A DNA stretch of 64,000 bases, from assembly GCA_009617715.1 (NCBI GenBank), contig VTFK01000535.1:1-64000 (forward strand), in the 5' to 3' direction. Below are positions 15,230 to 28,269 of this stretch, in pieces (position 1 is the first letter of the stretch; every line of letters starts with the position of its first letter). Under the pieces are notes generated by a model. It saw nothing but the letters and a program-made list of their open reading frames with translations, did not search any database and had not been told where the DNA came from. Origin of the DNA: Plectrocnemia conspersa. Taxonomy: Eukaryota > Arthropoda > Insecta > Trichoptera > Polycentropodidae. A program made the translations under genes and the position numbers.

Positions 15230-15590
15230 ATGTTAAACAGACTCTTTGGAAGTGGCAAAAGTAATTTTGAATCAGTTGAAGACTTTGTGGAAATAAATAT
15301 ATCCCACGCTGACAGTGAAATGTGTCTTGAAGAGCAATTAAATTTGTCCTTAACAAAAAGCTTAAAATATATAAACATGGAGATAACTGCGATAACAATG
15401 ATAAATACCCGTCTCTAGCTAAAGAATTTAATATATATGCGAAATAACAGGACAGAAAATTTACAGCAATTGCAAGATGCATTATCTACGATTAAATCCA
15501 CATCTGCAAATGATTTTTTGAACTTACTCAAATGGGCAGCTCAAGCGTGCGTTTATTTCAAACACCACTTTAAAATATATTAATTAATTA
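15230..15590 (+). pseudogene. Decayed hAT-like transposase C-terminal remnant
   Basis: A first segment (15,230-15,418) reads with LEEQLNLSLTKSLKY. It is followed after frame changes by SLAKEFNIY and then NLQQLQDALSTIKSTS in two other frames. Together these resemble the acidic linker and the start of the C-terminal dimerisation region of hAT-family transposases. There the usual next residues are the S-V-E-x-E-R-A-F core, which is missing here. At least two frameshifts and several stops show it is dead. No ends or target-site duplication were found. The family call rests on remembered motif shape only. Confidence 0.45.
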
Positions 15591-15599
15591 ATTTAATGT

Positions 15600-17225
15600 A
15601 TGGTGGTATATGTTTGCATACGTTTTATTTTAATATTAATAATTATTATTTTTTTTTTTATTTATTACCTTTAAGTGTATTTGTGTGTAAGATTTAAAGC
15701 CAAATAAAATATTTTTTTTAACATATCAATTTATTTTACAATTATCTATCAGTTTTCACTATCTCATTATACAAAATTATTAGGAATTTTTTCGATAATT
15801 TTATAGAAAAAAAGTGAAAATTTATTATTTCAAAAAATTAAAAATGTTAAGAAATTAGAAACACTACTAAAAAGTACATAAACTTGAAACAGCGTTTTTA
15901 AATCAATTATTTCGGAAACTATGAGCTAGAACTTAACGCAACTACACTGTGTTTTTAAATAAAATGCCAAGCGGAGCTTCGCAGAGTATCGACCGAGACG
16001 ACCCTCAGAAGAGATAGCAGCTCTCTACTTCAACGATATGGAGCTACACAATAGTGTTTTAATTTAATAAAACTTCAAAATATTTAATATTAAAAAATAC
16101 AAAACGATTCAGATTAAAAATAACAAAAATTGTATAACTAATATTTACCAACAAAACATTTTCGATACAAATATATTTTATTTGTTATGATTTCTTATAT
16201 TATGATATTAATTACATATAGCAATTTATCTAATTATCTTCTTGTATATCCTGTAGTAAAACGTTTGCTTTATTTATAATTTATCGTTTTATTAATAAAT
16301 TCTGATGTAAACATAAATATTACACACAAACGTTTTTACGCCAAATAATTAATCACAAACGTTTACACGCATAAAACCTTTTACACTCGTGTGTCACGCA
16401 CAAATGATGCCTTAATGTTAAATAATTAATAAGGATCTTCTTATAAAATTCGCGTGGATTTAATTTTCTGCGGCGCGTAATGAGACGTAATTATTTACAG
16501 CGTCACTTAAATTTTATATGAATAACACCTGGGCTTCTCTTTTAAGCATTGTCTGAAATTGTATTTTATGTACATCATAATTATATATGGTAAATATTTT
16601 TAAGAGTATATATTTTTATAATATTATAATCATAATGAATAATTCTATAAAAAAAATTTAAGCATAAAAATATTTGTTATTCTCTATTCATATATCAATT
16701 AAATAATTATATGAATTAACATTAATTTAATAAATTATACTCCAACATTAAGGTTTTCTCTTAAATATACAACACAACAAATTACACGCTGTGTGTGTCG
16801 TTGGACTATTTTATAATGAAACGTTTTTAATTTTTCATATACATAGGAAAATAATTAAACATTGTTTACCTCAAAGTATGACATGCTTGCGTATTTGTAA
16901 GTATTCGTAATCCCATGCATGTATATATATATATATATATACATTTTTTATTTTTAAAAGAGTCCTATTCGAACATCATAAAATTATCAAAGGGATTCGA
17001 AATCCTTTGACACACGCTTTCGCATGTATGATTATTACTTTGATTTTTTGCTCACTGTATTACATTTGGTATATAACTAATGGCTTTTGGTCTTTGTTTT
17101 TACACCCGCAGAAAATGGTTATTCGTTTAAAACAACTTTATTAAACATTAGAATAGTAGTATGAGTTTTCGTGTCTTTATTTGTTCTATTCATTTAAACT
17201 GAAGGGATTATAATGTTTGTGTCTT
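15600..17225. other. AT-rich intergenic DNA with a (TA)n tract
   Basis: No gene seen. A pure TA dinucleotide run lies at about 16,920-16,941. A short GC-richer patch at 15,965-16,050 has no long open frame. Confidence 0.55.
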
Positions 17226-17227
17226 GT

Positions 17228-18340
17228 GTTATGAGTAGTGTTATTGAATTTAAACACGTTTTAGAATGCCAAACTAATCCTTTTATTATTTAACAAAAAA
17301 TATTTAATTAATTACATAACTCAAATAAACCAAATTCAAATTACATATTGGATAGATTGGATATATCATATTGAAAACATTTCAATATAATATACTCCAA
17401 TGTGCAGAGAACAGTTAGATGCGCCGTAGTCAATTATGGCAATGCTTCATAACAATCGAAATCAATGACGTTGAATGGTCTGTAACAAAAATAAATATTA
17501 ACCTATTGTGTAATTTTTAATTAAAGGATTTTAGAATGATTGCTTACTTTCTGTCATTGTCACGGTCCCATAAGATGATAGATTCATCTGTTTCTACACG
17601 GCAACAGAAAAAATCCCGCACACGAGCAAGGAAGGTCCAGAAACACCTGCAGTCCGACATGCTTGCGTTCTTCAAGTCCGTCCTCAAAAAAGGTCGTGGA
17701 GCGAATGCTATTTTCGACAAAGAAAATCACGTTAGATTCATTTATTCTAAGAATTTATAACATTTATGTATGATGAATCAATTCAAGTTAATGCAACGAT
17801 GTTATTCATATTGTTTCGTAAAAGCCGAAGCTGCTGCTCAATCGTTAGCAAATATATTTTTTAAATAATTATTTTAACAATATAAGATTTTACAAACATA
17901 CTAATAAATATTGTTTTTTGCTACATTAAAATAAAAATTAAACCATAAAATAAAACATTGCTTTCGCAGCAGTTTAAATCAAACTTTAACAATTTTGGGG
18001 GAAAAAATGAATTACAGGTTATTTTCATCAGTAAAATTATTAGGTTTGGGTCGTTACGCAAAATATTTTTGTAGTATTTACTAGTATAACAATTACAATT
18101 ATATTTTTTAAGATCAAATGTGTATTATATATTATTTAACTATACTCACACCAAGCATTAGTTAAAATAGGTCTGAATAATTGTTATATATTCGTATTTT
18201 TTTGTAATAAAAGTGTACTTTATATTAATTAACGGTCTTAGTAAAATGTGTTTGTTAAATTTAGGTATTGAACGCTCTATTTTCATTTCACATTACTACC
18301 CTTTTCACTTCAAAAAGGCGCTGGCAAAGTTTGCTTACTG
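17228..18340 (-). repeat. Large repeat, copy 3 (inverted, partial, diverged)
   Basis: This is the reverse complement of about 1350-2560 of copy 1. The left edge carries TTAGAATGCCAAACTAATCC, the complement of the sequence near 2510-2530, and the right edge carries TGGCAAAGTTTGC, the complement of the sequence near 1360-1370. It is clearly more diverged than copies 1 and 2 are from each other, so it is an older dispersed member. That supports a mobile-element origin for the family. It contains the plus-strand frame at 17,536-17,760. Confidence 0.8.
17536..17760 (+). pseudogene. Open frame remnant in repeat copy 3
   Basis: A 74-codon frame with a basic centre (KKSRTRARKVQKHL) and ANAIFDKENHVRF, matching ANDIFDKKYYIRF of the copy 1 remnant. 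It is the least broken version of the repeat's coding piece, yet it lacks any partner exon or recognised domain. It is probably the tail of an ancestral element protein. Confidence 0.4.
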
Positions 18341-18344
18341 AGTT

Positions 18345-21300
18345 GATGTGTTAACGAGTAATTTTTGTTCATGCATAATTTAATTTTTAGAGATTATTTC
18401 AAACGCTAAAGGACCATTGTTTCAAATATTTTACTAAATGCTGATCAGAATTACCGGGTTTTTTAGTTGGATGTGTTTTAGCGGTTTTTTAAATGGTGGG
18501 GAAGTATTTAAAAAATAAGCAAGCGATATAGAGTTTATTAAGTAATGAATTCAAATTCCAAAAAAGTGTTCTATAATGTGCTATCTATGTAATCTGTCAA
18601 TTCTATGACTTTTTTTTATTTTTTAATGTCACCTTTGTTATCTTACATTGATAATTGGATGAAATACATTTAAATTTAGAAACCGAACCCTTATTAAAAT
18701 TACATATAAACATTAAATTTAATAAAATAATTATATTTTGACTTATATAATTAAAAAGCATGACCCAAAATCTTTTTTAAAATACAGATCTTAGGCTTTT
18801 CGAAAATCTATTTGCATTATAAAAAAATCATAATATATTATTTAAATATTTTTTTTTAATTATTATATTAGTTTCATAAAATGTTATGTTATGCTTACAT
18901 TCAATGTGAGCAAAATTCAGGCATAACTATGATATTTATATTCGTACAGAGTTTACGATATTTGTGTGCGGAATTCTGTTTAAGTTAATATTTAAAAAAG
19001 TATTTCAATACACCCTACGCTTCAGTCGAACATTTTTTTTTAGAAAGGCGTTCATAAAAAATGTCATTATGTAGAGCTTTGCAACTTCCAAGTCGATTTA
19101 ATGTATTTTGTTCACGACTTAAACAATTAATTCGTATACCGATGTTTGATCTGCTTCAGTCCTCGCGAATTCAAAATAATTATATTATTTATTGGAAATT
19201 CACTTGAAGCACAGATTTTTCACATTTATATAAAATTTGAAGTAAATTATAAACATAAATTAAAACACCCAATTAAACCAAAATGTAAAGGGGCTCTAAA
19301 ATATAAGTTAAGCCTATGTTCTTTTAAATGATTATATAACAATGTAAAGGCTGCTCTATTAATACGGATAATTAATTTGCAATAATTAGAAAATATATGT
19401 GAATTGTTTTCTCACTCACGTTTTTAAATATTACACCATTATTTTCTCAATGCTGTTTTTGGCTTTCTGTGCACATTGACATTAGGGTGGTGTGAGAAAT
19501 ATTAAATAAGCTCCCTCACATCAGCCACGTAGTCTTAATCGAATAAGTAATTAAAAGTAAATATTTCCCCTTGCGCATTTAATGAGTAAATCTGTCTGCG
19601 TTAAAGGAATGCAGGGTGAGGCGGGATCCTATGTTGTTCTTGCGAAACATTTAACTCAGCAAATTCGCAGGCAATTATAATGGAAAAGTGAGAGGATGTA
19701 GCGTGCTGACATTCGTCTCGTTAGATTCGACACATTTGTGTGTACATTTACACATGAGCATACAAGATTGTACAGTAATCTAACACCCTGTGTTAAAAAT
19801 CAACATTAACCGTTAGGTGCTCAGCCATTTTTTTTCATGGTAATCGACATATGAGTAAAATATATAAAGTTGATACAAAAAATAAGTAATACGTTGGTGC
19901 ACATGTCAATTGTCAGCTATATTGGACACGTAGTTTGCGCAGTTTAAATATTAAAAAAAGACTTTTATGAAGAATTCTATGTCATAAAAGTAACGCTCGT
20001 TCTTTGTGCTCGGCGGACGTGTGCATAGTGACACGTGTGCAACAAAGTGAAACAAACATAATATAATGAAAATAAAAAACTATATGTAATTAAACAAGGA
20101 ACTTACTGTTTATAAATTTAAAGACAAAATATCTGTGTTGAATGAAAAAATAAAGGAATGCTTAGTCACAAACGTCATAACTAGTGTTTCATTTTGAAAG
20201 TTTCTCGTGAAAAATGATAAATCGAGAAATTTTATATAGCATTTATTAAATACAATAAACTTTTTAAAACCACTGCTTTTTTTATAACACTGCATAAGTA
20301 TAGGCAAGTTCATATTTGATATAGGGATCTGGGAATAATAAAATATTGCTTAAAAAATTTTAGCACTCAAAATCGCCTTATTTTTGCTTAAGTAATAAAA
20401 GAAGACACTCAGATAAAAAACATTACCGAAATTGTTCGTGCCAGACGTTTGAAATATCTCAGAAGATCGAATGTATTTGAATGATTTGACATTTTTTTGC
20501 GATTTTCTATTACTATAACAGGTCGGCGGCTTTATCTTTGCTTTGGTGATATAAGAATCAGCTCCGATAATAATAAATTACTTATGGGATCGACAGAATT
20601 CAAAACGATTAAGGGTTTTTTTATATTGCTTTTGTAAAATAGCAAAATCTATTAATAAAAATTGTTTTATGATTTTTATTGACAGCCACAGGGGCCTTAA
20701 AAGTTTAATTAAAACAAGCTATGCTCAAAATTTAATGGGCAATTTAAGAGATGGTATATAATCGAAGAAATCAGACATTGATGTCATTAATTAAATATTT
20801 GCAAAATCACCAGTCAAAAAATTAATGACTTTTTTAGTTAATTTTCAAAAGCAGAAATATTTAATATGGGGAAGAAATTATTTGGAGATTATTTAATGGC
20901 TCAACGAAATTCAAGGACCCTTGCGATTTAATTGAACCATTAGAATCCATTAAAGAAATTGAAAGTTTATCATTGGCGCAACAAATAAAAAAAAATATTT
21001 AGCCTTACAGAAAGTAGTCTAAGATAATATGTCAAATTTTAATTTAATAGAAAAAAATTATAATATCGACAATGCTAAGTTCTCTAAATTTCTGACCTTT
21101 TTAAAATAATGTTTTTTAAAAAAAATTTCAGTCTGTTCTTGGAACTTACGTTTTTAACTTCTTAAAACCGTAATTAATGTCGAAAATAAATATAATAGAC
21201 GATCAACATACACACGTGTACAACACATGGCATTAAAACAATGAAGAAGATTATTTGTATTAATAAAATAAATAAATAATATTTTAAATATTTATTTATG

Positions 21301-21780
21301 TTTCTCATCCACTTCTAAAATATTATACATATACAGTTATAAATTAAGTAAATTTAAATATTTAAAAAAAATACATGCTTTTCAAGTAAAATAAATAAAT
21401 AAGCATTACACTTGATTTTATTTAACTATTGACAATATAAAAACAGCATATTTTTATTAGTTAGAAGCAAAAATATAAGTAAAGATTTTAAATGCGAACA
21501 TCGAATTAAAACTAGTTTATTCACAAATATTTTTTTTAATTTTTAGATAAACGTCCGGCAATGCAAAGATTTTTCGCACATCCTGTACGTTTCTGCGTTG
21601 TTCATTAAGATTTTAATCCCGAAATCGTTTGATGTGGAATTCTGAGAGTGGGCACAGGAAAGTGCTCGGAGGCATGCGATGACCCCGTGCCGTGCACTGC
21701 TTTAAGAATCTTAAATTCCATCCGAAGATTGTGCACAACCTTTGTACTGCCTGTGTGCTGAAAATATAAATTTTCCAGGT
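18345..21780. other. AT-rich intergenic DNA with a diverged repeat and possible coding debris
   Basis: The block around 18,380-18,545 (anchor GGTGGGGAAGTAT, then AAATAAGCAAGCGATA) resembles 28,050-28,190. At about 20,860-21,000 adjacent frames read FGDYLMAQRNSRTL and DLIEPLESIKEIESLSLAQQ, which look like decayed coding sequence of unknown family. The block 19,440-20,070 is GC-richer than its surroundings with no open frame. Confidence 0.4.
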
Positions 21781-21861
21781 AGCGTGTTTCTGGCCCTACT
21801 AACCTGAGGGGTCCGGCCGCAGGCTTCTCCGGTCATATGACAGCCGGGCAAAAGTACCTTT

Positions 21862-22005
21862 TTCGTGGCTGTATCAACTTTTCACCGCTCTGAATATTGT
21901 TTTTGATACCGGGGGCTACCACCCCCTAACCGACCCTTCTCTTGTGTTTTGTGTGGGTGGTTTTACGGGACGGTATGTCCTTTGCCGGTAAAAACACAAA
22001 TTGTA
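21862..22005 (+). repeat. GC-richer repeat, left member of an inverted pair
   Basis: ATCAACTTTTCACCGCTCTG and the bases after it recur in inverse orientation at 23,330-23,510 with a few changes. Both members then carry pyrimidine-rich CGACCCTTCTCTT-like and GGTGG-containing stretches. GC is much higher than in the surroundings. No protein is apparent. The 87-codon frame starting at 21,942 overlaps the repeat and is probably incidental. Confidence 0.65.
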
Positions 22006-22969
22006 CATTAGAAATTAAAAATCATCGTCGTTTTTCGTTGCATTACAAATTTCAGCCTTTGCGTGGAATTTATGATAGAGATAGTGTTAGTAAAATAATC
22101 TACAATTATTTTCTTAGGATTTTCTTAGGATTCGTAAGACCTCATTACCATACTTTTATTGCTTTTCTAAAACATTGTTATAAAAAACAAAAGCTTCAAA
22201 TTTAATTTAGATGTTCTCGTACCTTACGATCTAGTCACCAAACTGTGCTATAAATTTTACTATATATTTATATATTACTTAATCATAGAATTTAATAGAT
22301 TAAAATAGATTGAAACATATTTTCTATAAAAATAAAAACAAGTTATGTACCGTCTTGCATTTTACATTAAACTTTTTATGTTCCATTATATCGTTTTATT
22401 TCGACCTATATGCGTATTATGGTTAGTAAAGAAGTCCTACATCTAAGAATCGAATACATTTGTGAATAACAAAATTAGACTAATAAGAAAGGTGGATGGT
22501 AAAAAAGTATTTTTTTCTTCTCGGCATGCGATCCCAACGAGCTTATTACTATTATATATTTAGGATGTTGATGTTATTATATTTTTTCTCTACATTTTGC
22601 ATGTGTTTGTAAATAAATACACATACAATAAACGTTAGGTAAATATAAGAAATATAACTAGAAATATGATCAGGCCCGTTTTTATGCGATAAAAATATTA
22701 TTCAATTTGTATATATGTATCTGATACATTAGCGAACGATGCAATGCAAAACCGATTTTATTATAAAGCTATACAAACAATATACTACTAAATACTAAGT
22801 TTCTTATTCTGATAATGCAGACTCTAACCCATTTTTAACTTATTGTTAGCAATTAATCACACTCTTGATCCTTCCTTTAATTCTAATTTATAATAAAATT
22901 AGTAATATGTTCTTATATACTTATTTCTTCCATTTTTGAAACTGTACTAGGTATATATTGTACGAGGTG

Positions 22970-23110
22970 TAATAAAAAAATACGCTGAATGAAGTTTTAT
23001 AGCAGAAACTGCTGACGTTATATCAATTTAAAGAAATAAGTCCGATAACCTGATCCGTTGAGATAGTCAGTGTCAAATTTTAATAAGTTGTGACTTGTTG
23101 AGAAGAATGA
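22970..23110 (+). mobile_element. Possible mariner-like 5' end remnant
   Basis: TACGAGGTGTAATAAAAAAA has the form of the terminal inverted repeats of mariner-type elements (ACGAGGTGTn...AAAAA-TA). It is followed about 100 bases later by TTGTTGAGAAGAATGAGGTG, where the start of a transposase would lie. No matching opposite end was found nearby. The call rests on motif resemblance alone. Confidence 0.35.
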
Positions 23111-23329
23111 GGTGTTGTGTGTATGTAATTATAACTCTCGTAAGTTTTTTACTAAAATAGCAAACTCGTGACCTATGATTTTGTGAACAATTATTTATTC
23201 AGTAGCATTTATAACGTAATACAATACAACGTATAATACAAATCTGCGCAAACGCAAAATTGGTTTTGTACGTCTTTTTTCCGGAAAATACAATTCCGTA
23301 TTTAATAACAATTTTATAATTCCATCCTG

Positions 23330-23510
23330 TCGAACAATAACATCGCATTGTATTTTTTTCCCGCAAAAGGTTTGCCGAAACGCCGCGGGACAGGGAGGCT
23401 AAGGTACCTAAACCCCTAAGCCACCCATCTACCGTAAAAGAAGAGAAGGGTGGTCGGCTCCGGTAGCAAAAACAATATTCAGAGCAGTGAAAAGTTGATA
23501 TCGGCACAAA
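23330..23510 (-). repeat. GC-richer repeat, right member of the inverted pair
   Basis: This is the reverse complement of the 21,862-22,005 repeat, with matching core at 23,468-23,502. It contains a CGCCGCGGGACAGGGAGG block. The minus-strand 102-codon frame over it (23,199-23,507) is explained by the GC-rich repeat and shows no domain. Confidence 0.65.
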
Positions 23511-24581
23511 ACAGGTTTTTAGGTATTTATAAAGTGGCCTGTAATTTTATCACTCTTTGTACAACTGATATGATGGTTAGTTGTTTTAAGTAAAATACAA
23601 TACAGACTATTTAAAAAAATAAAGACTACCTCTTAAAAGCAGATATTGTCCAAATTTATTGGAATGATGATTAAAATTATTAAAATATTTTAAAATAACT
23701 GAAAACCATAACGCTTGAACAATTACAAGTAAATAAATTACCTAGTTCATATTATCATTACCTACAATATGAATTGTGGCAATACATGAAAATTTATTAT
23801 GTAAATTTTTATAAGGAAAACCCTTAAACATATAACAAAACTATTTATATAAAATATTTATACTATAATATAAATGTTTTGTGTGGTACCTTCATCATTT
23901 TTAAATCACAAAAGCTGTAAATATTATTCAATCGTACATTATGTGCTCAGTTGATGTCACCGGGGTATTGCGTATTCTTCCTCTCCTAGTCGTTCCAAAG
24001 ATCAGGTTCAACTCTTATTCAAAATTGTGGTGATTGATTAGCTGGACCAGAAAGAACAGTTTAAGTGAAAACGGCAGCTATTTCTAGGCTTTTAACGTTC
24101 ATCTTGATCGACTCGGTTTTAACTCTGTTTGCTGTGTTTTACTTCTATATATTCATAAACGAAGTTTCAGATGAAAATTACGACGAAAATGTTTAAATAT
24201 GGCAGCGTTTTAACTTGTGTACCATTGAGTCGTTTTACCGTTGACTCAATCTTTGCCTAATGCAGATGCTTTGAAGTTGGTTTAATACATATGATTGTGA
24301 GGACCCATTTGAAAAAGCGTACATTTTAAAGATGGGAATTTAATTATGTAAAAGCCAAATTTTATAAAATAATATTGTATAAGCTGACATATGTCACACA
24401 GACGGCAAATGCCATAATTGTATTAGCCCAGTAAGATAAGCAACGACTTATCAATAAAATTTTATTTTTTTCTAAAATTTGCAAAACCTTTAGTTGCAAC
24501 CTTAATCAAGAAAATTTAAACAGAAATAATTATTTTCAAAAAACGTTTACAAAATCTGGTACGCGACGGAAAAATAGGCGA

Positions 24582-24655
24582 TTCCGGTCAATTGGGCAAT
24601 GGTCAAATGGGCGATGGTTATTTGGGCGACTGTCATATGGGCAACAGAAATTTAA
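24582..24655. repeat. MULE left terminal repeat (TTGGGCGA units)
   Basis: Four imperfect repeats of the form (A/T)TGGGCgAtGGTcAa are packed into about 70 bases. This is the pattern of multi-copy transposase-binding ends in FLYWCH/MULE elements. Confidence 0.75.
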
Positions 24656-25019
24656 AAAAACTTGCACGCTGACCTTTATTGTAAATATTAGTAAAATATA
24701 AAATAAAACGAAAAAGTATAATAATTTAAAAACAATTTTATATTAAAATTATTAACTCATATTATAATTATATATATGCAATACCATGTAAATATTGTAT
24801 GAAATTTTCTCTATTGTACCTCAAAACCTTTGTATCAATTATTTTGTCAGCTTCTTTGTAACATTTTATTTGCGCTGATGTTCAAAACCTACTATAGTTC
24901 TTTCATAATCAACATTATAGTTTTTTTTGGATTTATCTGAGACCATTGATAAAAATCTATAAATTTGGATGACTTAAACTGCTACAAAAGCTAAATTACA
25001 GTTTCCGATAACATGCCTC

Positions 25020-25560
25020 GGCAAAATTATTGGTCTTATCGCTTCCGTTTAATGTTCTATGATAAGCAGACCAAACGTTAGATGGAAAAATCAGTGGAGC
25101 CTTACTTCTATTATTTTTTAGGCGACCTATATGAGCGTTCGTAAACAATTAAAAAATGACTTCTAATTCATTGGATAAATGATTCTCTAATTCAGAAAAA
25201 GCATGTATTATATCTTGTTCTGGATCGAAAGCACGTGAAGTAATCATTTTTGGATTTAAAGCGAATCATTATAGTACCTGGGCAAAAGATTACATGAATC
25301 TAAATGCTTTCAAAGATTTTGTACCAGATTAAAAAAGCAACCATTTATGTTAGATTGTGGAAATACCGTACGCAAAGCTTGATGTATTGCAATTTCATAA
25401 TCAACATTTCGTTTATCATATAAAATAATTTTGTAAACGTTTCAAGAGTCTTATTAGGTAATAATCAAAATAAAGCAGGGAAAACAAAACCTCCATCCTT
25501 TCTAGCCAAAATGACAAAAATTAAAAAAGAAATGGGATGAAAGTATAAATGTGCCATTTA
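25020..25560 (-). pseudogene. MULE transposase pseudogene
   Basis: Reading the minus strand across frames gives, in order, GGFVFPALF then LLPNKTLETF; VFPQSNINGCFFNLVQNL then LPRYYND; FDPEQDIIHAFSELENHL; and APLIFPSNVWSAYHRTLNG then KTNNFAEACYRKL. The middle part corresponds to the G-CFFH...QxLW block of MULE transposases, here with W changed to a stop. The end is the conserved RTNN-x-x-E C-terminal motif. At least three in-frame stops and several frameshifts make it inactive. A further piece at 25,706-25,915 may be the N-terminal part. No FLYWCH zinc finger was clearly seen. Confidence 0.8.
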
Positions 25561-26257
25561 ATTAATTCTTTCATGCTTTGGCTCCACATTGCATGACTTT
25601 GACGATCAAAAATTAAGATTCTCATTTGGTCGACTTGTTCTGATCCAGAATCAACTAAAAGAAAACGTTAAAATTGTGATAGATTGAATTCATAATTTAA
25701 ATATTCTACAGGAATAACTTATGTTTCCCTAGAATCAGGTATCCAAAGTACACTGTGCGCCAGATCTGGGTTATTAAAAAACCCTTATATAGTTTTAAAT
25801 CAGTAACTGTAAAATATGCAATTTTTGGAAATTCTGAAAGTTTGTTCTCACAGTAATTTCCAAGGCTCAAAACATAAAAAGAATATCGCATAAGGGCAAA
25901 ATCAACGATAATCATTTATCAGTAGTGATGTTAAAATTACCGGCTTAAGCCAAAATGTTTTATGATATCGGGTAACTCTCACAAGTTCTTGAATAAAAAA
26001 TCAAACAATCAAACAAATATTTTATAATTTAGTAAAACTAAATACTCTATGTTCTGTTCAGACCGTATAATGATTTTAATCTTTTAAGTCTGTTTTAAAA
26101 AATATTATTAATTTGTATTTTCGTGTGTACGTATGTTTATATTTTAATATGTAGTAAATCATGTTAATTAATTATTTAATAATAGGGTCACGTTACTAAA
26201 TAAAATGATAAAAATAAGATTTTTATTGCTAATTTATTTGTATTGCATTATTATTAT

Positions 26258-26336
26258 ATCGCCCAAAAGACCGTGGCCCAAAAAACGATCGCCCATTTGT
26301 CCGTCATCCAATCGCCGTCGCCCAATTGACCGTGTC
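26258..26336. repeat. MULE right terminal repeat (TTGGGCGA units)
   Basis: Inverse counterpart of the left end, with five GCCCA-containing units on the plus strand. It marks the right boundary of the element. Confidence 0.75.
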
Positions 26337-27061
26337 CAGAATGGAATAGGGAAATAAAAACTCTTAATTGACAAAAAACTACTCATTAGGGAACTATCGA
26401 CATTTTTTTAATAAAATTACAGTTTTCAAGTACCAAAGAAATTTAATTACATTTATTGTGTTTGACTAATTTCTATATTTTAATATTACAATATAATATT
26501 TTTTATAAAATATAAATGTAAAGTTCTAATCCTTAGATTATTTAACTATATATTCAACAATGATTTTGTTTTTCTTTTGTAAAACAGTGTTACATTTTTG
26601 TTGAATTTTAATTCAACAAAAGTCAACATGGTTACAAAAAACATACAAAATTCGTATTAATTATATAGTTCCTGACCGAGATATGAAAATTTCGGCCAGC
26701 AGCACACGAGTATCCTGCGAAAATTTCGCCAGTGAAAAAGTTCCCCTCGGCGTCATTGAGCCGAACTTGAGCAAACAAGACGCTGTGTAAATATTGTATT
26801 GTACAATTGGATGTGCCCGCTATTGCCTTTGTTGAATTAATAACAAAAAAAGGAATTTATTAATATTATATGGAGGGGACACTCCTACTTCTTTTAGTAA
26901 ATTTGCCTTCTGATATTTAAATACAAAATACTATTTGTGTACTAAAAGCACTCGCGTAAGCCAATCGAATGTAAAATATATAATTTGACTGATTTAAGAT
27001 TATCGAATAATATTTTGATAAGCTTGGAACATCAAAAAATGTAATAATGCTAATTTATAAA

Positions 27062-27240
27062 TATATTTAAACAAATCAATTCGAAAATAAATGCACTTGT
27101 TGTTCCTTTAGAAAAAAACAACCGAAAAGAGATCGAATCAAAGTCTGCGGCCACTGAGATTACGCCTTAGATGATGGCAAACGAGATGCGAGTAAGAAAA
27201 ATTGTAACATATGTAACGTGTTGAATAAATTTATAAAAAA
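27062..27240 (+). repeat. Dispersed repeat, member 1 of a pair
   Basis: TTTAAACAAATCAATTCGAA, then an AATAAATGCACTTGTT-like run, a GATCGAATCAAAG-like run and GAGATTACGCC, recur in the same order at 37,547-37,745 with indels. Both copies are truncated and have no coding capacity. Confidence 0.6.
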
Positions 27241-27454
27241 AAATATACAATATCAAAACACATGTTACTTTAAAAAATGCGCGATGCAAACTTTTACATC
27301 GTGCGTTAAACACAGACTCGTAATCAAGAGTTTACATTAATAAGGTATTATTTTCATACCTGATCGTGCAGCCAAATGAATCAAAGGCATCTTCATGGTT
27401 CGCTTCTTTGCCTATTTTGTGCAGATGTGTTTGAAAACATCTATGATTTGTGAG

Positions 27455-27530
27455 CAGCTGGGTAAAGTGGTAACTCACAATGTCCTTCTAGGACTGAGCC
27501 TTAGGTTCACTATGATCCACTGCTCCTGTC
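27455..27530 (+). repeat. Possible tRNA-derived SINE fragment
   Basis: GCTGGGTAAAGTGGTAACTC resembles a pol III box A, and AGGTTCACTATGATCC about 40 bases later resembles a box B. A cloverleaf does not form convincingly and there is no clear tail, so a degenerate SINE is only a suggestion. Confidence 0.25.
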
Positions 27531-28269
27531 ATTTTGTTATTTTTTTAAATAAAAAACGTTTATTTCAATAATAAATAATAATTTTACAAACATAGCAATT
27601 ATATATGCTATACGTGTTACTGGTGTATAGCGATTTTACTATTTTAAATTTGTTGTAAAAAAAATAAGATAATAAAATTAATTATCAGCGGTTTTAATTT
27701 GAGAATTAACTTCTGTCCTGTTTATTTTATAGAGGCGGCAGCAGAGTTTTTCTACGTTTTGTTGCTATAATTGCTTATTTTTTAATTTGATTGAATTTTT
27801 TTTTTTACCTTTAAAAACATTTATTCAACATTTTAAATTCTTTTGTAATTTACTCGCGATTGATTTAAGACCACAAACACTAAATATCTGTATTTGTAGC
27901 TTTCATAGATAAACGCGTATTTTTGTAATTTGGGATATCGTTCCTAAAAAAGATAAAAAGAAAAGGCCCAAGAAAATTTCTGTGAGGATTTTTTTTATAT
28001 TAAAACTAGCGCATATAGATTATTTTAAATACATAAGAAATAATGTTTTAAATATTTTACTAAATTATAGAAACTGATCTAATCGAAATTTCATGATCCG
28101 TATCGCCTTTTTTTATTTATTGACTTTTAATAGTTTTTCAAAAGGTGGGAGAGTATTCAAAAGATAAGCGTGCGATAAAGATTTTATTCAATATATTCTC
28201 TAATCTTTCAATTTTTTATTTTTCCAGTTTTTATTGACATAAAATTTCTTGTAAGCTAATTTTACAGAT

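Larger units (their letters stand above)
24579..26345 (-). mobile_element. Degenerate MULE/FLYWCH-type DNA transposon
   Basis: Both ends carry the same subterminal motif in inverse orientation. At the left is GGTCAATTGGGCAATGGTCA, followed by further ATGGGCGA and TTTGGGCGA units. At the right (26,258-26,336) is the complement of ACGGTCAATTGGGCGACGGC. Between them the minus strand encodes a broken Mutator-like transposase. The element is about 1.75 kb. A 9-bp target duplication would be expected for this class but I could not settle one. Confidence 0.8.

Noticed and set aside
15222..15482. 86- and 65-codon minus-strand frames
   Set aside because: Antisense shadows of the decayed hAT-like remnant on the plus strand.
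16920..16941. TA dinucleotide tract as a promoter
   Set aside because: A simple microsatellite with no gene on either side.
23199..23507. 102-codon minus-strand open frame
   Set aside because: It lies over one member of an inverted GC-rich repeat pair and the other member is not open in the same frame.
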